Shown: piece after piece, positions 35,691 through 44,033 of the stretch
Numbering within the stretch: the stretch's first letter is position 1
Layout: each line of letters opens with the position of its first letter
Assembly: GCA_030148425.1 (NCBI GenBank)
Contig: JASBTM010000006.1
Location: 88,139 to 152,138, forward strand
Source of the DNA: Hyphomicrobium sp.
Lineage (GTDB): Bacteria > Pseudomonadota > Alphaproteobacteria > Rhizobiales > Hyphomicrobiaceae
Direction: 5' to 3'
Length of the DNA stretch: 64,000 nucleotides
The notes under the pieces: generated by a model
What the model saw: only the letters and a program-made list of their open reading frames with translations
Database searches by the model: none
What the model was told of the DNA's origin: nothing
Made by a program: the position numbers and the translations under genes

Positions 35691-36038
35691 TCAAAGCGGC
35701 CCCTTGAAGATGAAGAAGGCGCCGCAGGCTATCAGCGCGAAACCGACCGCGTGATTGATCGTGAGCGACTCGCCAAGATAGAAAACCGAGAAGACGGCGA
35801 ACACGCTAAGAGTGATCACCTCCTGCATCGTCTTCAGCTCGGCCGGCGAGTAGACAGCGACGCCGTAGCGGTTTGCCGGCACGGCCAGGCAATATTCGAA
35901 GAAAGCAATTCCCCAGCTTACGATGACGACGAGCCAGAGCGGCTTATTCGTGAACTTTAGGTGGCCGTACCAGGCGAAGGTCATGAAGACGTTCGACATC
36001 GTCAGCAGGACGATGGGCAGGATAGACTGAGGGATCAT
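35691..36038 (-). CDS. DUF486 (DMT-like) small membrane protein
   Basis: 115-aa DUF486 family protein with four predicted membrane helices (about residues 4-22, 31-50, 69-90, 94-112). It holds the family segments FMTFAWYGHLKF and EYCLAVPANRYG, and ends GAFFIFKGPL. Related to drug/metabolite transporter folds; substrate unknown. The ATG at 36038 fits the family N-terminus, and the upstream extension to 36113 does not. Confidence 0.9.
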   Translation of the reverse strand: MIPQSILPIVLLTMSNVFMTFAWYGHLKFTNKPLWLVVIVSWGIAFFEYCLAVPANRYGVAVYSPAELKTMQEVITLSVFAVFSVFYLGESLTINHAVGFALIACGAFFIFKGPL

Positions 36039-36224
36039 CTGAGGTCCGTTGTTGGCAATCGGGATGCGCGCCGACCGGGTCGGATTACGCCAAGACCTAC
36101 TGCCTAGTTGCACGGATCGAGAAACGGAACCGAAAATATTCCGCGTGCGTTCACGCCACAGTTGGATCGGTGAGGTGATTAAAGTTTTCGTCTCGCCGCC
36201 TGTGGAACAGGAGGAAGAAAACGC

Positions 36225-36308
36225 ATGGCACGCGATGTTATTCTATGGCTTGCAGGTGTCCCGTTGGTCGTCATTGTCGGGCTGCATCTGTTTGGTTTTC
36301 TACACTAA
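36225..36308 (+). CDS. Small single-pass membrane protein, 27 aa
   Basis: ATG at 36225 to TAA at 36308 encodes MARDVILWLAGVPLVVIVGL plus seven more residues (HLFGFLH), essentially one membrane helix. A strong AGGAGGAAG Shine-Dalgarno lies just upstream and an intrinsic terminator begins 17 nt after the stop, so this looks like a real monocistronic micro-gene. No family recognised. Confidence 0.65.
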   Translation: MARDVILWLAGVPLVVIVGLHLFGFLH

Positions 36309-36325
36309 TCTTCACGACCTCCCAG

Positions 36326-36360
36326 AAACCCAGAGCTTGTCTCTGGGTTTTCTTTTATTT
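36326..36360 (+). terminator. Intrinsic terminator of the 27-aa ORF
   Basis: Perfect 10-bp stem AAACCCAGAG/CTCTGGGTTT, loop CTTGT, then TCTTTTATTT. Confidence 0.9.
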
Positions 36361-36519
36361 GAGCGTTGCACGCAGGCAAATCTGCCATGCGTTCGGGGGC
36401 TTGACTTGGTTATTGGGTGAGGCATCCTCCTACAGCCGCGAAACGGAGGCACCGGGCTCGGCCCGGCAGATTGTGCAGGTGTCGGCCGGACGACATCGGA
36501 TACAATCGAGGTCGTCGTC

Positions 36520-37545
36520 ATGCTTCCCGGCACCACGTCCGGCGCGCACGCGCATTTCACATCCATTACTCCGTCGCTCTCTTGCATCGCCTCCGAGCAG
36601 ACCTATTCCGGAACGCATACGTTCGCGCGTGCGCCGAGGGTGAAAGCTGCCAAGGCAGGAGATTTTGCAGTCCTCGGCGTTCCGCTCGATATCGCCACAT
36701 CGAATAGACCCGGCGCGAGGCTCGGGCCCGATGCGGTAAGAGCGGCATCGGCGCAGCTTGCCGAGCTCAAGGCTTATCCCGGCGGCTTCGATCCGATGAG
36801 CTACGTCAACGTTGTCGATCTCGGCGACGCATGGCTCGATTACGGTTTCCCGCAAACGATCCCCGCAGCAATCGAAGAAGCGGCGCATAGCGTCGTCTCG
36901 GCGGGAGCGTTCCTGTGTGCGCTCGGCGGCGATCACTTCATCAGCTATCCGCTGCTCAAGGCGCATGCCCGCGAGCATGGTCAGTTGGCGCTCATCCATT
37001 TCGATGCCCATACCGACACGTGGACGCCGCGGATCGGCAAGGACGGCAGCGTCGAACTAAACCACGGCACGATGTTCGCGCAGGCCATCGACGACGGTTT
37101 GATCGACCCGAGCCGGTCGAGCCAGATCGGCATCCGGACATGGGTCGACGATCCGAAAGGCATGAACATCTTCGACAACATGTTGGTCGCGGAGATGGGC
37201 GCACCCGCTATCGCCGAGGCAGTCAAGGAACTCGCAGGCAATTCGCCCTGCTATCTCACGGTCGACATCGACTGCCTGGATCCCGCGTTCGCGCCGGGCA
37301 CCGGAACGCCGGTGACTGGCGGACTGATGCCGCGGGAGCTGTTTACGATGCTGCGAAAGCTCGACGGCTTGAACATCGTCGGCTGCGACGTCGTCGAAGT
37401 AGCGCCTGCTTACGATCATGGCGGCGTCACCGCGCTCGCGGCCGCGACGGTGGTCTACGAGCAGGTTTGCCGAGTCGCCCGGCGGAACGGCGCGAAGGCT
37501 GCTTCCTATCCAGTGCCTCAGGTGGGCAAACACGGGGCGAACTGA
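36520..37545 (+). CDS. Agmatinase/ureohydrolase family protein
   Basis: 341-aa arginase-superfamily enzyme, probably agmatinase (agmatine to putrescine plus urea) or a guanidino-acid hydrolase. The dinuclear Mn ligands are present in GGDHF (about residue 137), HFDAHTDTW (about 160) and DIDCLDPAFAPGTGTP (about 247). The ordered substrate loop (GGLMPRE) and EVAPAYDHGG follow. Substrate specificity cannot be settled from motifs. The N-terminal 40 residues are variable, and a slightly later start is possible. Confidence 0.9.
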   Translation: MLPGTTSGAHAHFTSITPSLSCIASEQTYSGTHTFARAPRVKAAKAGDFAVLGVPLDIATSNRPGARLGPDAVRAASAQLAELKAYPGGFDPMSYVNVVDLGDAWLDYGFPQTIPAAIEEAAHSVVSAGAFLCALGGDHFISYPLLKAHAREHGQLALIHFDAHTDTWTPRIGKDGSVELNHGTMFAQAIDDGLIDPSRSSQIGIRTWVDDPKGMNIFDNMLVAEMGAPAIAEAVKELAGNSPCYLTVDIDCLDPAFAPGTGTPVTGGLMPRELFTMLRKLDGLNIVGCDVVEVAPAYDHGGVTALAAATVVYEQVCRVARRNGAKAASYPVPQVGKHGAN

Positions 37546-37673
37546 TCGGCGCATCGTCTGCAGCCTGACGATCGGTCTCCTCGGGAACAGCGGGAGGTTG
37601 TGGCCTGCCGCTATCTTTCTTTCCAGCGAGAGCCTGTCCCCGGGCTCATTTCCAGGAGAGAAGGAGAGCACAC

Positions 37674-37982
37674 ATGGCACTATTTAACCGCCGCCGGTCG
37701 TCGTCGCGTTCTTCCTACGTTGCGTTACTGGCGCTGGCCGCGATCCTGCCCGCGGGCAGCGCGTTCGCCCTCAGCCTTCGTGTGCAGATTGCCTGCGCGA
37801 CGGACTACTATGCCCACTGCAGCGCCTACAGCCCGACCAGTTCGCAGGTGAGGTCGTGCATGCGCGCGGTCGGAACCAGTTTGTCGAAGCGGTGCGTCGA
37901 TGCCCTGGTTGCGGCGGGCGAGGTATCGGCTGCCGAAGTGGCCCACCGCCGAAGCATGATATCCGAGACTGCGGCAAAGTAG
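37674..37982 (+). CDS. Small exported Cys-rich repeat-like protein
   Basis: 102-aa protein with an N-terminal Arg/Ser-rich signal (hydrophobic YVALLALAAILPAGSAFA, cleavage near AFA). Four Cys follow in the pattern C-x7-C-x12-C-x11-C, reminiscent of a single Golgi/FGFR-type Cys-rich repeat, which some alphaproteobacterial secreted proteins carry. An AAGGAGAG Shine-Dalgarno is clear. Function unknown. Confidence 0.75.
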   Translation: MALFNRRRSSSRSSYVALLALAAILPAGSAFALSLRVQIACATDYYAHCSAYSPTSSQVRSCMRAVGTSLSKRCVDALVAAGEVSAAEVAHRRSMISETAAK

Positions 37983-38118
37983 ATTGCCAAGCGTTTTCAA
38001 TCGGATTTTTCTGTCTGGCGGGAACAAGCGGCGACGCGCGGCAAGACAGTCGGCAACGTAATTTTAACCATCGCGACGAGATTATTAAGCGACTGTTCAA
38101 TTCGCTTACTGGGAAGTC

Positions 38119-38817
38119 ATGTCGCTACTTGCCGTCTCGCGTGAACCCGCGCCCGCTCCGCCCCAGCTCTTGGGCTTTCAATGTGCACTTGCTCCACACC
38201 GCTCTCCTTCAAGACGACCCGAGCTCCTCAGCGTTCCGCTTGAGGATCTGCGTCCGACGCAAATGGCCGTCGGAATGCGGGCCGTAGCGGCCAAGCGCGA
38301 GAAAGTGGAGCGGCGCGCCAAGAGCACGCGCAAGCTCCGCCGTTTTCTCGAAAACAGGCCGATCCCGGCAGTCCGCGGCCCCAACGATGATTTCTTCATC
38401 CTGGACCACCACCACCTGAGCCTGGCGCTGCTGAAAAGCGACGTCGACGAAGCCTTCATCAACGTGGTCGGCGATCTCTCGCATCTGCCGCGCAAACGGT
38501 TTCTGCAGAAAATGGCGAGCCTCGGCTTGCTGCACGCTTACGACGGACACGGCCGTCCGGTCAGTCCGACGAAGCTTCCGGAAAGTCTGAACGACCTGCG
38601 TTCGGACATCTATCGCGACCTTGCTTGGTCGGTGCGTGAAGCCGGCGGCTTCGCCAAGACAGGCAAGCCCTATGCGGAATTCCGCTGGGCCGATTTCTTT
38701 CGCACGCGCATTACGAGATCAACGGTGCGTCGCGACTTCGATTACGCTCACGACCGGGCGATGTGGCTCGCCCGGTCGCGTGAAGCTGTTCGCATGCCGG
38801 GATACATCGGCCGCTGA
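38119..38817 (+). CDS. ParB-like (ParBc_2) protein
   Basis: 232-aa protein with a ParBc_2-type domain ('putative ParB-like nuclease'). The segment LLSVPLEDLRPTQMAVGMRAV resembles the ParB N-terminal strand. A His-rich DHHHLSLALL at about residue 94 takes the place of the usual GERR-like active region. The C-terminal half is helical and basic. Proteins of this group are not chromosome-partition ParBs and usually stand alone, as here. Role unknown. Confidence 0.8.
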   Translation: MSLLAVSREPAPAPPQLLGFQCALAPHRSPSRRPELLSVPLEDLRPTQMAVGMRAVAAKREKVERRAKSTRKLRRFLENRPIPAVRGPNDDFFILDHHHLSLALLKSDVDEAFINVVGDLSHLPRKRFLQKMASLGLLHAYDGHGRPVSPTKLPESLNDLRSDIYRDLAWSVREAGGFAKTGKPYAEFRWADFFRTRITRSTVRRDFDYAHDRAMWLARSREAVRMPGYIGR

Positions 38818-38834
38818 GCGCGGCCGTATGTTGC

Positions 38835-39218
38835 TCAATGGCGCGGCGTGTTGAACGAGAAGTCGAATTCGTCGTTCATATTCTGCGCGGCCTGCCGCCA
38901 ATCGGCGCCGACCGGAGGGATCCCCATCGGCGGCTCGATTTCAGCCTGACCGGGATGCATCATCTGCTGTTCGATGGTGGCAGGCGCCGGGCCACGAACG
39001 GGCAGAGCGCAAAGACGCGTCGCAAGTTCCTGCAGCTCACCGAGGATGGCTTCGCGGCGAAGCTCATGCTGAAGTGAGACGTTCCGGACGTCGCGCAGCA
39101 ATTGCTCATCTACGCGGCGCAGCGCTTCAGAGAGCGTCTGGACGAAGTCCTGTTCGGTGCGCGCATTCTCCGCGAGGCGGCCCAGCATTTCTTCGACGTT
39201 TTTTGATAAACCGGACAT
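38835..39218 (-). CDS. Hypothetical coiled-coil protein
   Basis: 127-aa cytosolic protein. Residues about 1-75 form heptad-rich amphipathic helices (EEMLGRLAENARTEQDF, then LRRVDEQLLRDVRN), followed by a Pro-rich tail ending FSFNTPRH. A strong GAGGAGAG Shine-Dalgarno supports the ATG at 39218. No family recognised. Convergent with the ParB-like gene. Confidence 0.7.
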   Translation of the reverse strand: MSGLSKNVEEMLGRLAENARTEQDFVQTLSEALRRVDEQLLRDVRNVSLQHELRREAILGELQELATRLCALPVRGPAPATIEQQMMHPGQAEIEPPMGIPPVGADWRQAAQNMNDEFDFSFNTPRH

Positions 39219-39540
39219 TAATCTCTCCTCGCAGTTGCTCGCCCTTCTAGACAGAACAGTGTGATTCGGGTGACGAAATAAAGATTGCCGATGTGCTCAA
39301 GCCGTGCATTCGGCGTGCAAAAATCGAAGCTGCGGCGCGGAAGCCGAATCTGAAATTCGCGCGATTCCGGCGCAAAAATAATCAGCGCGCCGCAGGAGGA
39401 CCGCGACGCGCTGATTCTTCGTTTGAGTTCAATTGGTCGCATGTCCTGTGGGAAAACCGGGAAGCCACGGCGCGATCGGAAGCGAGTGCATCGCTTCGAG
39501 CAATCGACCGCGGCGAGTTCAACCCGAATCCCGCACAGTG
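39219..39540. other. Intergenic region with terminator
   Basis: 322 nt between two minus-strand genes. It contains the terminator at 39374-39416; the rest shows no gene or repeat. Confidence 0.5.
39374..39416 (-). terminator. Intrinsic terminator after DUF992 gene
   Basis: Stem AATCAGCGCG/CGCGCTGATT (39380-39389 and 39407-39416) followed on the minus strand by a TATTTTTG tract. It lies about 125 nt beyond the DUF992 stop. Confidence 0.75.
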
Positions 39541-40038
39541 TTACGACCGGTTGAGCTGCAGACCCGCAACACCGGCAGACAGATTGAGACCCGTCTGGCC
39601 TTGGACGCTGACCGGCTGCAAAACGACGGATTTGTTCGAACCACCGATTAGGGCGTTGGCGCTGGCGCCGATACCGACAGTCGCGCCTGCCGTCACGCCG
39701 CCGTAGGATCCCTCGAGAGCGTTGGCGGGCATGTCGGTCGTCGAGCCGAGGACGGTCCACACCAGCGTGCTTTCGCCGGTGAAGCCGATGTCGATGCCAA
39801 CCTGGGTGATCGTAGCGTTATAGGGATAGGTGCGGCCGCCGATGGCCGTCTGGAACATGCAACGCATGTTTTCCTTCGAGCCGAAGATCAGGCCGACGCT
39901 GCCGTGGCCCGTGCACGTCAATGTGCCGACAGCGATCTTCGGCGTGTCGGCGAGTGCCGGCGAAACCGCGGCGGCGGATGCCGCCAGCAATGCGGCGCCA
40001 GCGGCCACTGCGCGCGAACGAAGATTTGAAAGGTTCAT
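39541..40038 (-). CDS. Exported DUF992 family protein
   Basis: 165-aa DUF992 protein with a signal peptide (cleavage near ALA-DTP at about residue 31). The domain shows KIAVGTLTCTGHGSVGLIFG, a Cys pair, GIDIGFTGE, and the ending GSNKSVVLQPVSVQGQTGLN with LSAGVAGLQL. The family is confined largely to alphaproteobacteria and has no known function. The ATG at 40038 has GGAGAG upstream and gives the signal peptide. Confidence 0.9.
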   Translation of the reverse strand: MNLSNLRSRAVAAGAALLAASAAAVSPALADTPKIAVGTLTCTGHGSVGLIFGSKENMRCMFQTAIGGRTYPYNATITQVGIDIGFTGESTLVWTVLGSTTDMPANALEGSYGGVTAGATVGIGASANALIGGSNKSVVLQPVSVQGQTGLNLSAGVAGLQLNRS

Positions 40039-40306
40039 TGTGGTCTCTCCTGACATCGCCTTGGTCGTGCGCGGCCACCATTGACCACGCAGGACGCAAC
40101 CAAAAAACTCAGAACGTTCGGATATTTCGAGCCCCGTGCAGATGCTGCGGCTTAGCTTCGTAAACTGACACGTCGATGGCAGCAACTCATCTGCAGAGCG
40201 ACTATCCAGGCCGGAAGTAGGGCCGAATTGACGCCTATCAATTAGCCGAGCAACGCCACGCATAGTCGACAGAGGAGACAGGGCTTTTGTTGTTGATTCG
40301 AAAGGA

Positions 40307-40726
40307 TTACTGCTCCGTGGTCAAATCCTTGAGCTCTTTCGTGCGCTGACGGGTCTTCTCCATCATGCACTGCAGTATCGCGGAGGTTGTGCCTGTGCCG
40401 CCCGACCACTGCTGGGGCACGAGGTCTTTGCAGTCGGCATCGCGATAGGCAACCCAGGCGCGTTGGGCGGACTTGAGGGACGTTTCAAAGCTTTTCGCAT
40501 CATAAGGGGCGTCGAGTTTGCGTCCCCGGACAAAATCCAGGGCAGTCGCGTAGGCCGCGTTCAACGCCTTGTCGGCCGCTTGGTATTCCTTGTCGAAGCA
40601 GGAATTGATTTCGACCGTGGATTGGGCGTCGGCGCAGTTGTTCGCTTCTGCGGCGGCGGGACCGGAGAGGGCCAGCAATGCCAGTCCGGCAAAGGCCAAA
40701 GCGGTCTTGAGATGGGTGTTCGGCAT
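40307..40726 (-). CDS. Exported LprI/DUF1311 family protein
   Basis: 139-aa exported protein with a signal peptide (hydrophobic LAFAGLALLALSG, cleavage near AAA-EAN). The DUF1311/LprI-N domain has conserved Cys (NNCADAQ, SCFDKEY) and the helical DKALNAAYATAL and SLKSAQRAWVAYRDADC motif. Members include a lysozyme inhibitor in Mycobacterium, so cell-wall protection is a possible but unproven role. The ATG at 40726 has GGAG upstream. Confidence 0.88.
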   Translation of the reverse strand: MPNTHLKTALAFAGLALLALSGPAAAEANNCADAQSTVEINSCFDKEYQAADKALNAAYATALDFVRGRKLDAPYDAKSFETSLKSAQRAWVAYRDADCKDLVPQQWSGGTGTTSAILQCMMEKTRQRTKELKDLTTEQ

Positions 40727-40910
40727 CGGACAATCTCCGGGTGAGCAGCGCGTTTCGCGTCCGGCCTGTGTTAGACGGAGCCGCCGGACATCGAAAGATC
40801 GCCGGGATGCAAATTTCGGAAGCATGGCGAATGGAAAGTTTTGTACGCAATTGCCATCTTTTATCCGGGCGGGTCCCTTTGCGGTGGACGGATACGGTTT
40901 GACATCTCGA

Positions 40911-41372
40911 ATGCGCGCAGAAGCTTACAGTTACCGCAATGATCCGCGCATTCCGGCGTTCGATGATACGCACCCCATCGTCATCTTCGACGGTATGTGC
41001 GTTCTTTGTTCGGGTGGCGTGCGCTGGATGCTCGACCGCGATCCCAAGGGCGAGACCCGTTTCGCGGTGATCCAGGACCCATTGGCTCAAGGCCTCTATC
41101 ATCATTACGGTCTCGACGCCGAGGCGTTCGACACGTTCATGGTCCTGAAGGATGGTTTGCCATATACAAGGTGGGCGGGCATCCTCGCAGCGGCGCAGAC
41201 GCTACCGCAACCCTGGCGCGGACTCGGGTATCTCGGCCGGATCGTGCCCGACGCCATCGGCGACGTGCTTTACGATTGGGTGCAGCGCAATCGGTTCAAA
41301 TGGTTTGGAACGCGCAACGCGTGCCGGCGTCCGGAGAGTGCGGAAAAAGCGCGCTTCCTGACCGGGCGTTGA
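40911..41372 (+). CDS. DCC family thiol-disulfide oxidoreductase-like protein
   Basis: 153-aa DUF393 (DCC1-like) protein. The redox motif is FDGMCVLCSGGVRWMLDRDP (D-x-x-C-x-x-C) near residues 27-46, and the thioredoxin-like core continues through FDTFMVLKDGLPYTRW. The start at 40911 (MRAEAYSYRN) is chosen over the long N-terminal extension. Thiol-redox activity is inferred from the motif. It precedes the pirin gene by 36 nt on the same strand. Confidence 0.88.
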   Translation: MRAEAYSYRNDPRIPAFDDTHPIVIFDGMCVLCSGGVRWMLDRDPKGETRFAVIQDPLAQGLYHHYGLDAEAFDTFMVLKDGLPYTRWAGILAAAQTLPQPWRGLGYLGRIVPDAIGDVLYDWVQRNRFKWFGTRNACRRPESAEKARFLTGR

Positions 41373-41408
41373 CGTTCTCAAATCGCAGATCATTCATTGG
41401 AGGCTTCG

Positions 41409-42332
41409 ATGAGCTGGCTGACCCATAACGATCCTCTTCCAGGCGACCCTCAGTCCTGTGATGCCATCGAGCAGGTGATCGTGCCGCGCGCCCGTGATCT
41501 CGGTGGATTTTCGGTGCGCCGAGCGTTGCCATCGCCACAGCGGCAGATGGTTGGGCCATTCATCTTTTTCGATCAGATGGGTCCGGCTCAGTTCATCGCG
41601 GGCAGGGGAATGGACGTCCGGCCGCATCCCCATATTGGCCTCGCGACCGTCACCTATCTTTTCGACGGCGAGATCACGCATCGCGACAGTCTCGGCTCGG
41701 CGCTCTCGATCCGGCCGGGCGAAGTCAACCTGATGACCGCGGGGCGGGGTATCGTCCATTCCGAGCGCACAGGACCCGAAGCGCGGACGTCCGGGCAAAA
41801 TCTGTTCGGCATTCAATCGTGGATGGCGCTGCCGAAATCGCACGAAGAGACGGAGCCGGGCTTCGTGCATATCGACAGCAGCCAGCTGCCGAGACTGGAG
41901 GGCGACGGGAAACGCGTGCGCATCATCATGGGCAGCCTCTACGGCGAGAAATCGCCAGCGGCCTTTCCGCACGAGTCATTCTACGCCGAAGCTGTCCTGG
42001 CGCCCGGCGCGGTGCTGCCTCTCGATCCCGATTACGATGAGCGCGCCATCTATATCGCGTCTGGCCGTGTTGATATTGCGGGCCAATCTTTCGAGGCGGG
42101 TCAGCTTCTCCTTTTCAAGCCGGGCGATCGCATTTCCATTCTTGCGGAGTCGAACGCGCGGTTGATGCTGCTCGGCGGCGAACCGATGGATGGGCCGCGA
42201 CACATCTGGTGGAACTTCGTTTCGAGCTCCGAGGATCGCATCGCAGCAGCAAAAAACGATTGGCGCGAAGGGCGCTTCGACATCGTGCCGGGCGACAATA
42301 CAGAGTTCATCCCGCTGCCCGACGATCGTTGA
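41409..42332 (+). CDS. Pirin family protein
   Basis: 307-aa bicupin pirin. The N-terminal cupin has the metal-binding pattern [19 protein letters not shown] (His-x-His plus Glu), followed by [17 protein letters not shown]. The C-terminal cupin is shorter. Bacterial pirins include quercetinases and regulators; the role here is undetermined. The ATG at 41409 is preceded by TTGGAGG at good spacing. Confidence 0.93.
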   Translation: MSWLTHNDPLPGDPQSCDAIEQVIVPRARDLGGFSVRRALPSPQRQMVGPFIFFDQMGPAQFIAGRGMDVRPHPHIGLATVTYLFDGEITHRDSLGSALSIRPGEVNLMTAGRGIVHSERTGPEARTSGQNLFGIQSWMALPKSHEETEPGFVHIDSSQLPRLEGDGKRVRIIMGSLYGEKSPAAFPHESFYAEAVLAPGAVLPLDPDYDERAIYIASGRVDIAGQSFEAGQLLLFKPGDRISILAESNARLMLLGGEPMDGPRHIWWNFVSSSEDRIAAAKNDWREGRFDIVPGDNTEFIPLPDDR

Positions 42333-42777
42333 GCGATCGCCACCCACAACTGTAAACAGACCCACAAATGTCATCCTCGGCTTTAGGCCGAGGATCCATT
42401 TTGCCGCCAGCGCTGCTGTTTGATGGATGCTCGGGACGAGCCCGAGCATGACACCTCGGGAAAACGAGAACCTCCGTCATCCTCTCCAAAGATCCATTTC
42501 GCATCTTACACGTTTTCCGCTAGACTCTTGGGACAGACCGAGCATGACAATCGATACCGGCCTGCACGCAGACCCGTACATCTCACGTTCAGCAAAAAGC
42601 CCTGAATTCGATTTTTCCTCGACGCAAAATAGGCGTTCGCAACTAAGATATGTGGAAGGGAGTTTAGGGATCCGTGGTGGGTGCGGATCACATCGTCTGC
42701 CGTTTCGTTTTCGCGCTTGGGTGAGGGCGACGGGATGGCTGGCGGAACTCGGGAAGCAACAATCTTGGGAGACCAAA
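42333..42777. other. Intergenic region carrying palindromic repeats
   Basis: 445 nt without a supported gene. It holds two GTCAT repeats (42370-42452 and 42476-42548); the right part, before the Tyr-rich protein gene, holds its promoter and leader. Confidence 0.5.
42370..42548. repeat. Two tandem GTCAT-terminated palindromic repeats
   Basis: Unit 1 (42370-42452) starts GTCATCCTCGGC and ends CCGAGCATGAC, with a CCTCGGC/GCCGAGG hairpin and a GCTCGGGACGAGCCCGAGC hairpin. Unit 2 (42476-42548) starts GTCATCC and ends GAGCATGAC but its internal arms are decayed. The left end of unit 1, from 42362, recurs inverted at 45468-45494. Confidence 0.78.
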
Positions 42778-43059
42778 ATGCGAAACTTGTTTCTGGCCGT
42801 AGCCCTGGCCTTGGGGCTCGGCTTCGCCGCCACCGGCGCTCAAGCCGCGCCTGTCAGCGGTAATCTTGCGGCGGTTGAAACAGCCGCGAAGACCGGCACC
42901 GGCGTTGTCGAGAAGACGTATTATCGGCGCGGCTACTACTATCGTCACGGCTACTATCGCCGTCCTTATTGGCGCGGCCGCTACTATCGCCGCCCCTATT
43001 ACGGCTATCGTCCGTACTACCGCCGCCACTGGCGCCACGGTTACTACAATCGCTGGTAG
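42778..43059 (+). CDS. Exported Tyr/Arg-rich low-complexity protein
   Basis: 93-aa protein: signal peptide (MRNLFLAVALALGLGFAATG, cleavage near AQA-APV), a short linker, then about 46 residues built almost only of Tyr, Arg, His, Gly, Pro and Trp in imperfect YYRR/YYRHGYY repeats. Such exported proteins occur in many alphaproteobacteria without assigned function. A GGGAG Shine-Dalgarno precedes the ATG. Confidence 0.8.
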   Translation: MRNLFLAVALALGLGFAATGAQAAPVSGNLAAVETAAKTGTGVVEKTYYRRGYYYRHGYYRRPYWRGRYYRRPYYGYRPYYRRHWRHGYYNRW

Positions 43060-43095
43060 GATGATGAAGTAGAACGCGCTTTCAGGGGGACGGGC

Positions 43096-43554
43096 TCAGC
43101 CTCGTCCCCTGTAGGTTTGTACCCCTTGATCGGGTAGCCAGACGTCTTTGGGCACGCTGCCCGTCTGCCAGAATACGTCGATCGGAATGCCGCCACGCGG
43201 ATACCAATATCCGCCGATGCGCAGATATTTCGGCTTGATGAGCGCCGCGATGCGCTTGCCGATTGCGACGGTGCAATCCTCGTGAAATGCCCCGTGATTG
43301 CGGAACGACGCGAGATAAAGCTTCAGCGATTTGCTTTCGAGCAGCCATTTCCCCGGCACGTAGTCGATGACGAGGTGCGCGAAATCCGGCTGCCCCGTCA
43401 CCGGACAGAGCGATGTGAACTCGGGCGCGGTGAAGCGTGCCACGTAATCCGTATCGCTGTGTGGATTAGCTACGCGTTCAAGTTCGGCCTTCTCGGGACT
43501 TTCCGGAATGCCGACCTGCTTGCCAAGTTGCGAGACGTCCAGCTTCGCCGCCAT
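43096..43554 (-). CDS. queF: NADPH-dependent 7-cyano-7-deazaguanine reductase QueF
   Basis: 152-aa unimodular QueF (T-fold), reducing the nitrile of preQ0 to preQ1. The catalytic Cys sits in [15 protein letters not shown] (about residue 50), with the proton-donor Asp six residues later. The binding segment [20 protein letters not shown] is intact. It lies 6 nt after queD, so queE-queD-queF form one minus-strand unit. Confidence 0.95.
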   Translation of the reverse strand: MAAKLDVSQLGKQVGIPESPEKAELERVANPHSDTDYVARFTAPEFTSLCPVTGQPDFAHLVIDYVPGKWLLESKSLKLYLASFRNHGAFHEDCTVAIGKRIAALIKPKYLRIGGYWYPRGGIPIDVFWQTGSVPKDVWLPDQGVQTYRGRG

Positions 43555-43560
43555 GGCGCG

Positions 43561-43947
43561 TTACTCCGCGGCCAGTCGCGCTTCGGGCGCGGGACCGCGA
43601 TAGATGCAGCCTTCGTTGCAACTGTCGCGATGAACTTCGACCTGAGTCAGTCCCGGCACGCGGTTGGCGAGGCGGTTCCAAATCCACATCGCAATACGTT
43701 CGAGCGTCGGCGCTTCTAGACCGTCGATCTCGTTCAGCATGCGATGGTCGAGCGCGTCCTCGGTATCGCTCAGCGCAGCGGCCAACTCGTCGAAATGGAA
43801 GATATAGCCAGTCTTCGGACCGGGCTCGCCCTCGACGACGACGCGCGCGCGGAAAGAGTGACCGTGCACGCGCGAGTTCGGCGAGCCTGGGGGTGCCGAC
43901 GGCAGAAAATGGGCCGCCTCGAACCGGAATTCCTTATAGATTTGCAT
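43561..43947 (-). CDS. queD: 6-carboxytetrahydropterin synthase-like QueD
   Basis: 128-aa T-fold protein at the queD step (dihydroneopterin triphosphate to 6-carboxytetrahydropterin). Zinc His residues are in FEAAHFLP and RVHGHSF; the second Cys/Gly-rich end EGCIYRGP is canonical. At the position of the catalytic Cys (E. coli HKCGRLHGH) this protein reads SPNSRVHGH, so the Cys is replaced by Asn. A TTG at 43956 would add three residues and aligns with E. coli QueD's N-terminus, and GGGGA lies upstream of it. Activity of this variant is uncertain, but operon context strongly supports the assignment. Confidence 0.88.
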   Translation of the reverse strand: MQIYKEFRFEAAHFLPSAPPGSPNSRVHGHSFRARVVVEGEPGPKTGYIFHFDELAAALSDTEDALDHRMLNEIDGLEAPTLERIAMWIWNRLANRVPGLTQVEVHRDSCNEGCIYRGPAPEARLAAE

Positions 43948-44033
43948 GGGGCTCAAATAGGGGATTTCCCCAGGTTGCGCTACCCCCGGTAGAGCCCCAA
44001 ATCCGCGCCAAACCGGCGCGGAAAGCCGTATCG
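43948..44033 (-). promoter_or_regulatory. Structured queE-queD intergenic RNA, candidate
   Basis: On the minus strand the 86 nt contain a hairpin CCGCGCC/GGCGCGG (44003-44021) just after the queE stop. A second structure follows, closed by GGGGCTC/GAGCCCC (43992-43998 with 43948-43954), with internal hairpins CTACC/GGTAG and GGGG/CCCC. The closing helix ends directly at the queD ATG. It could limit queD initiation or RNA stability; no known riboswitch consensus was recognised. Confidence 0.45.

Noticed and set aside
38119..38817. ParB-like gene as part of a chromosome partition system
   Set aside because: It is the ParBc_2 type with a DHHH motif, lacks an HTH and has no parA neighbour; the ParA at 49493 is 11 kb away.
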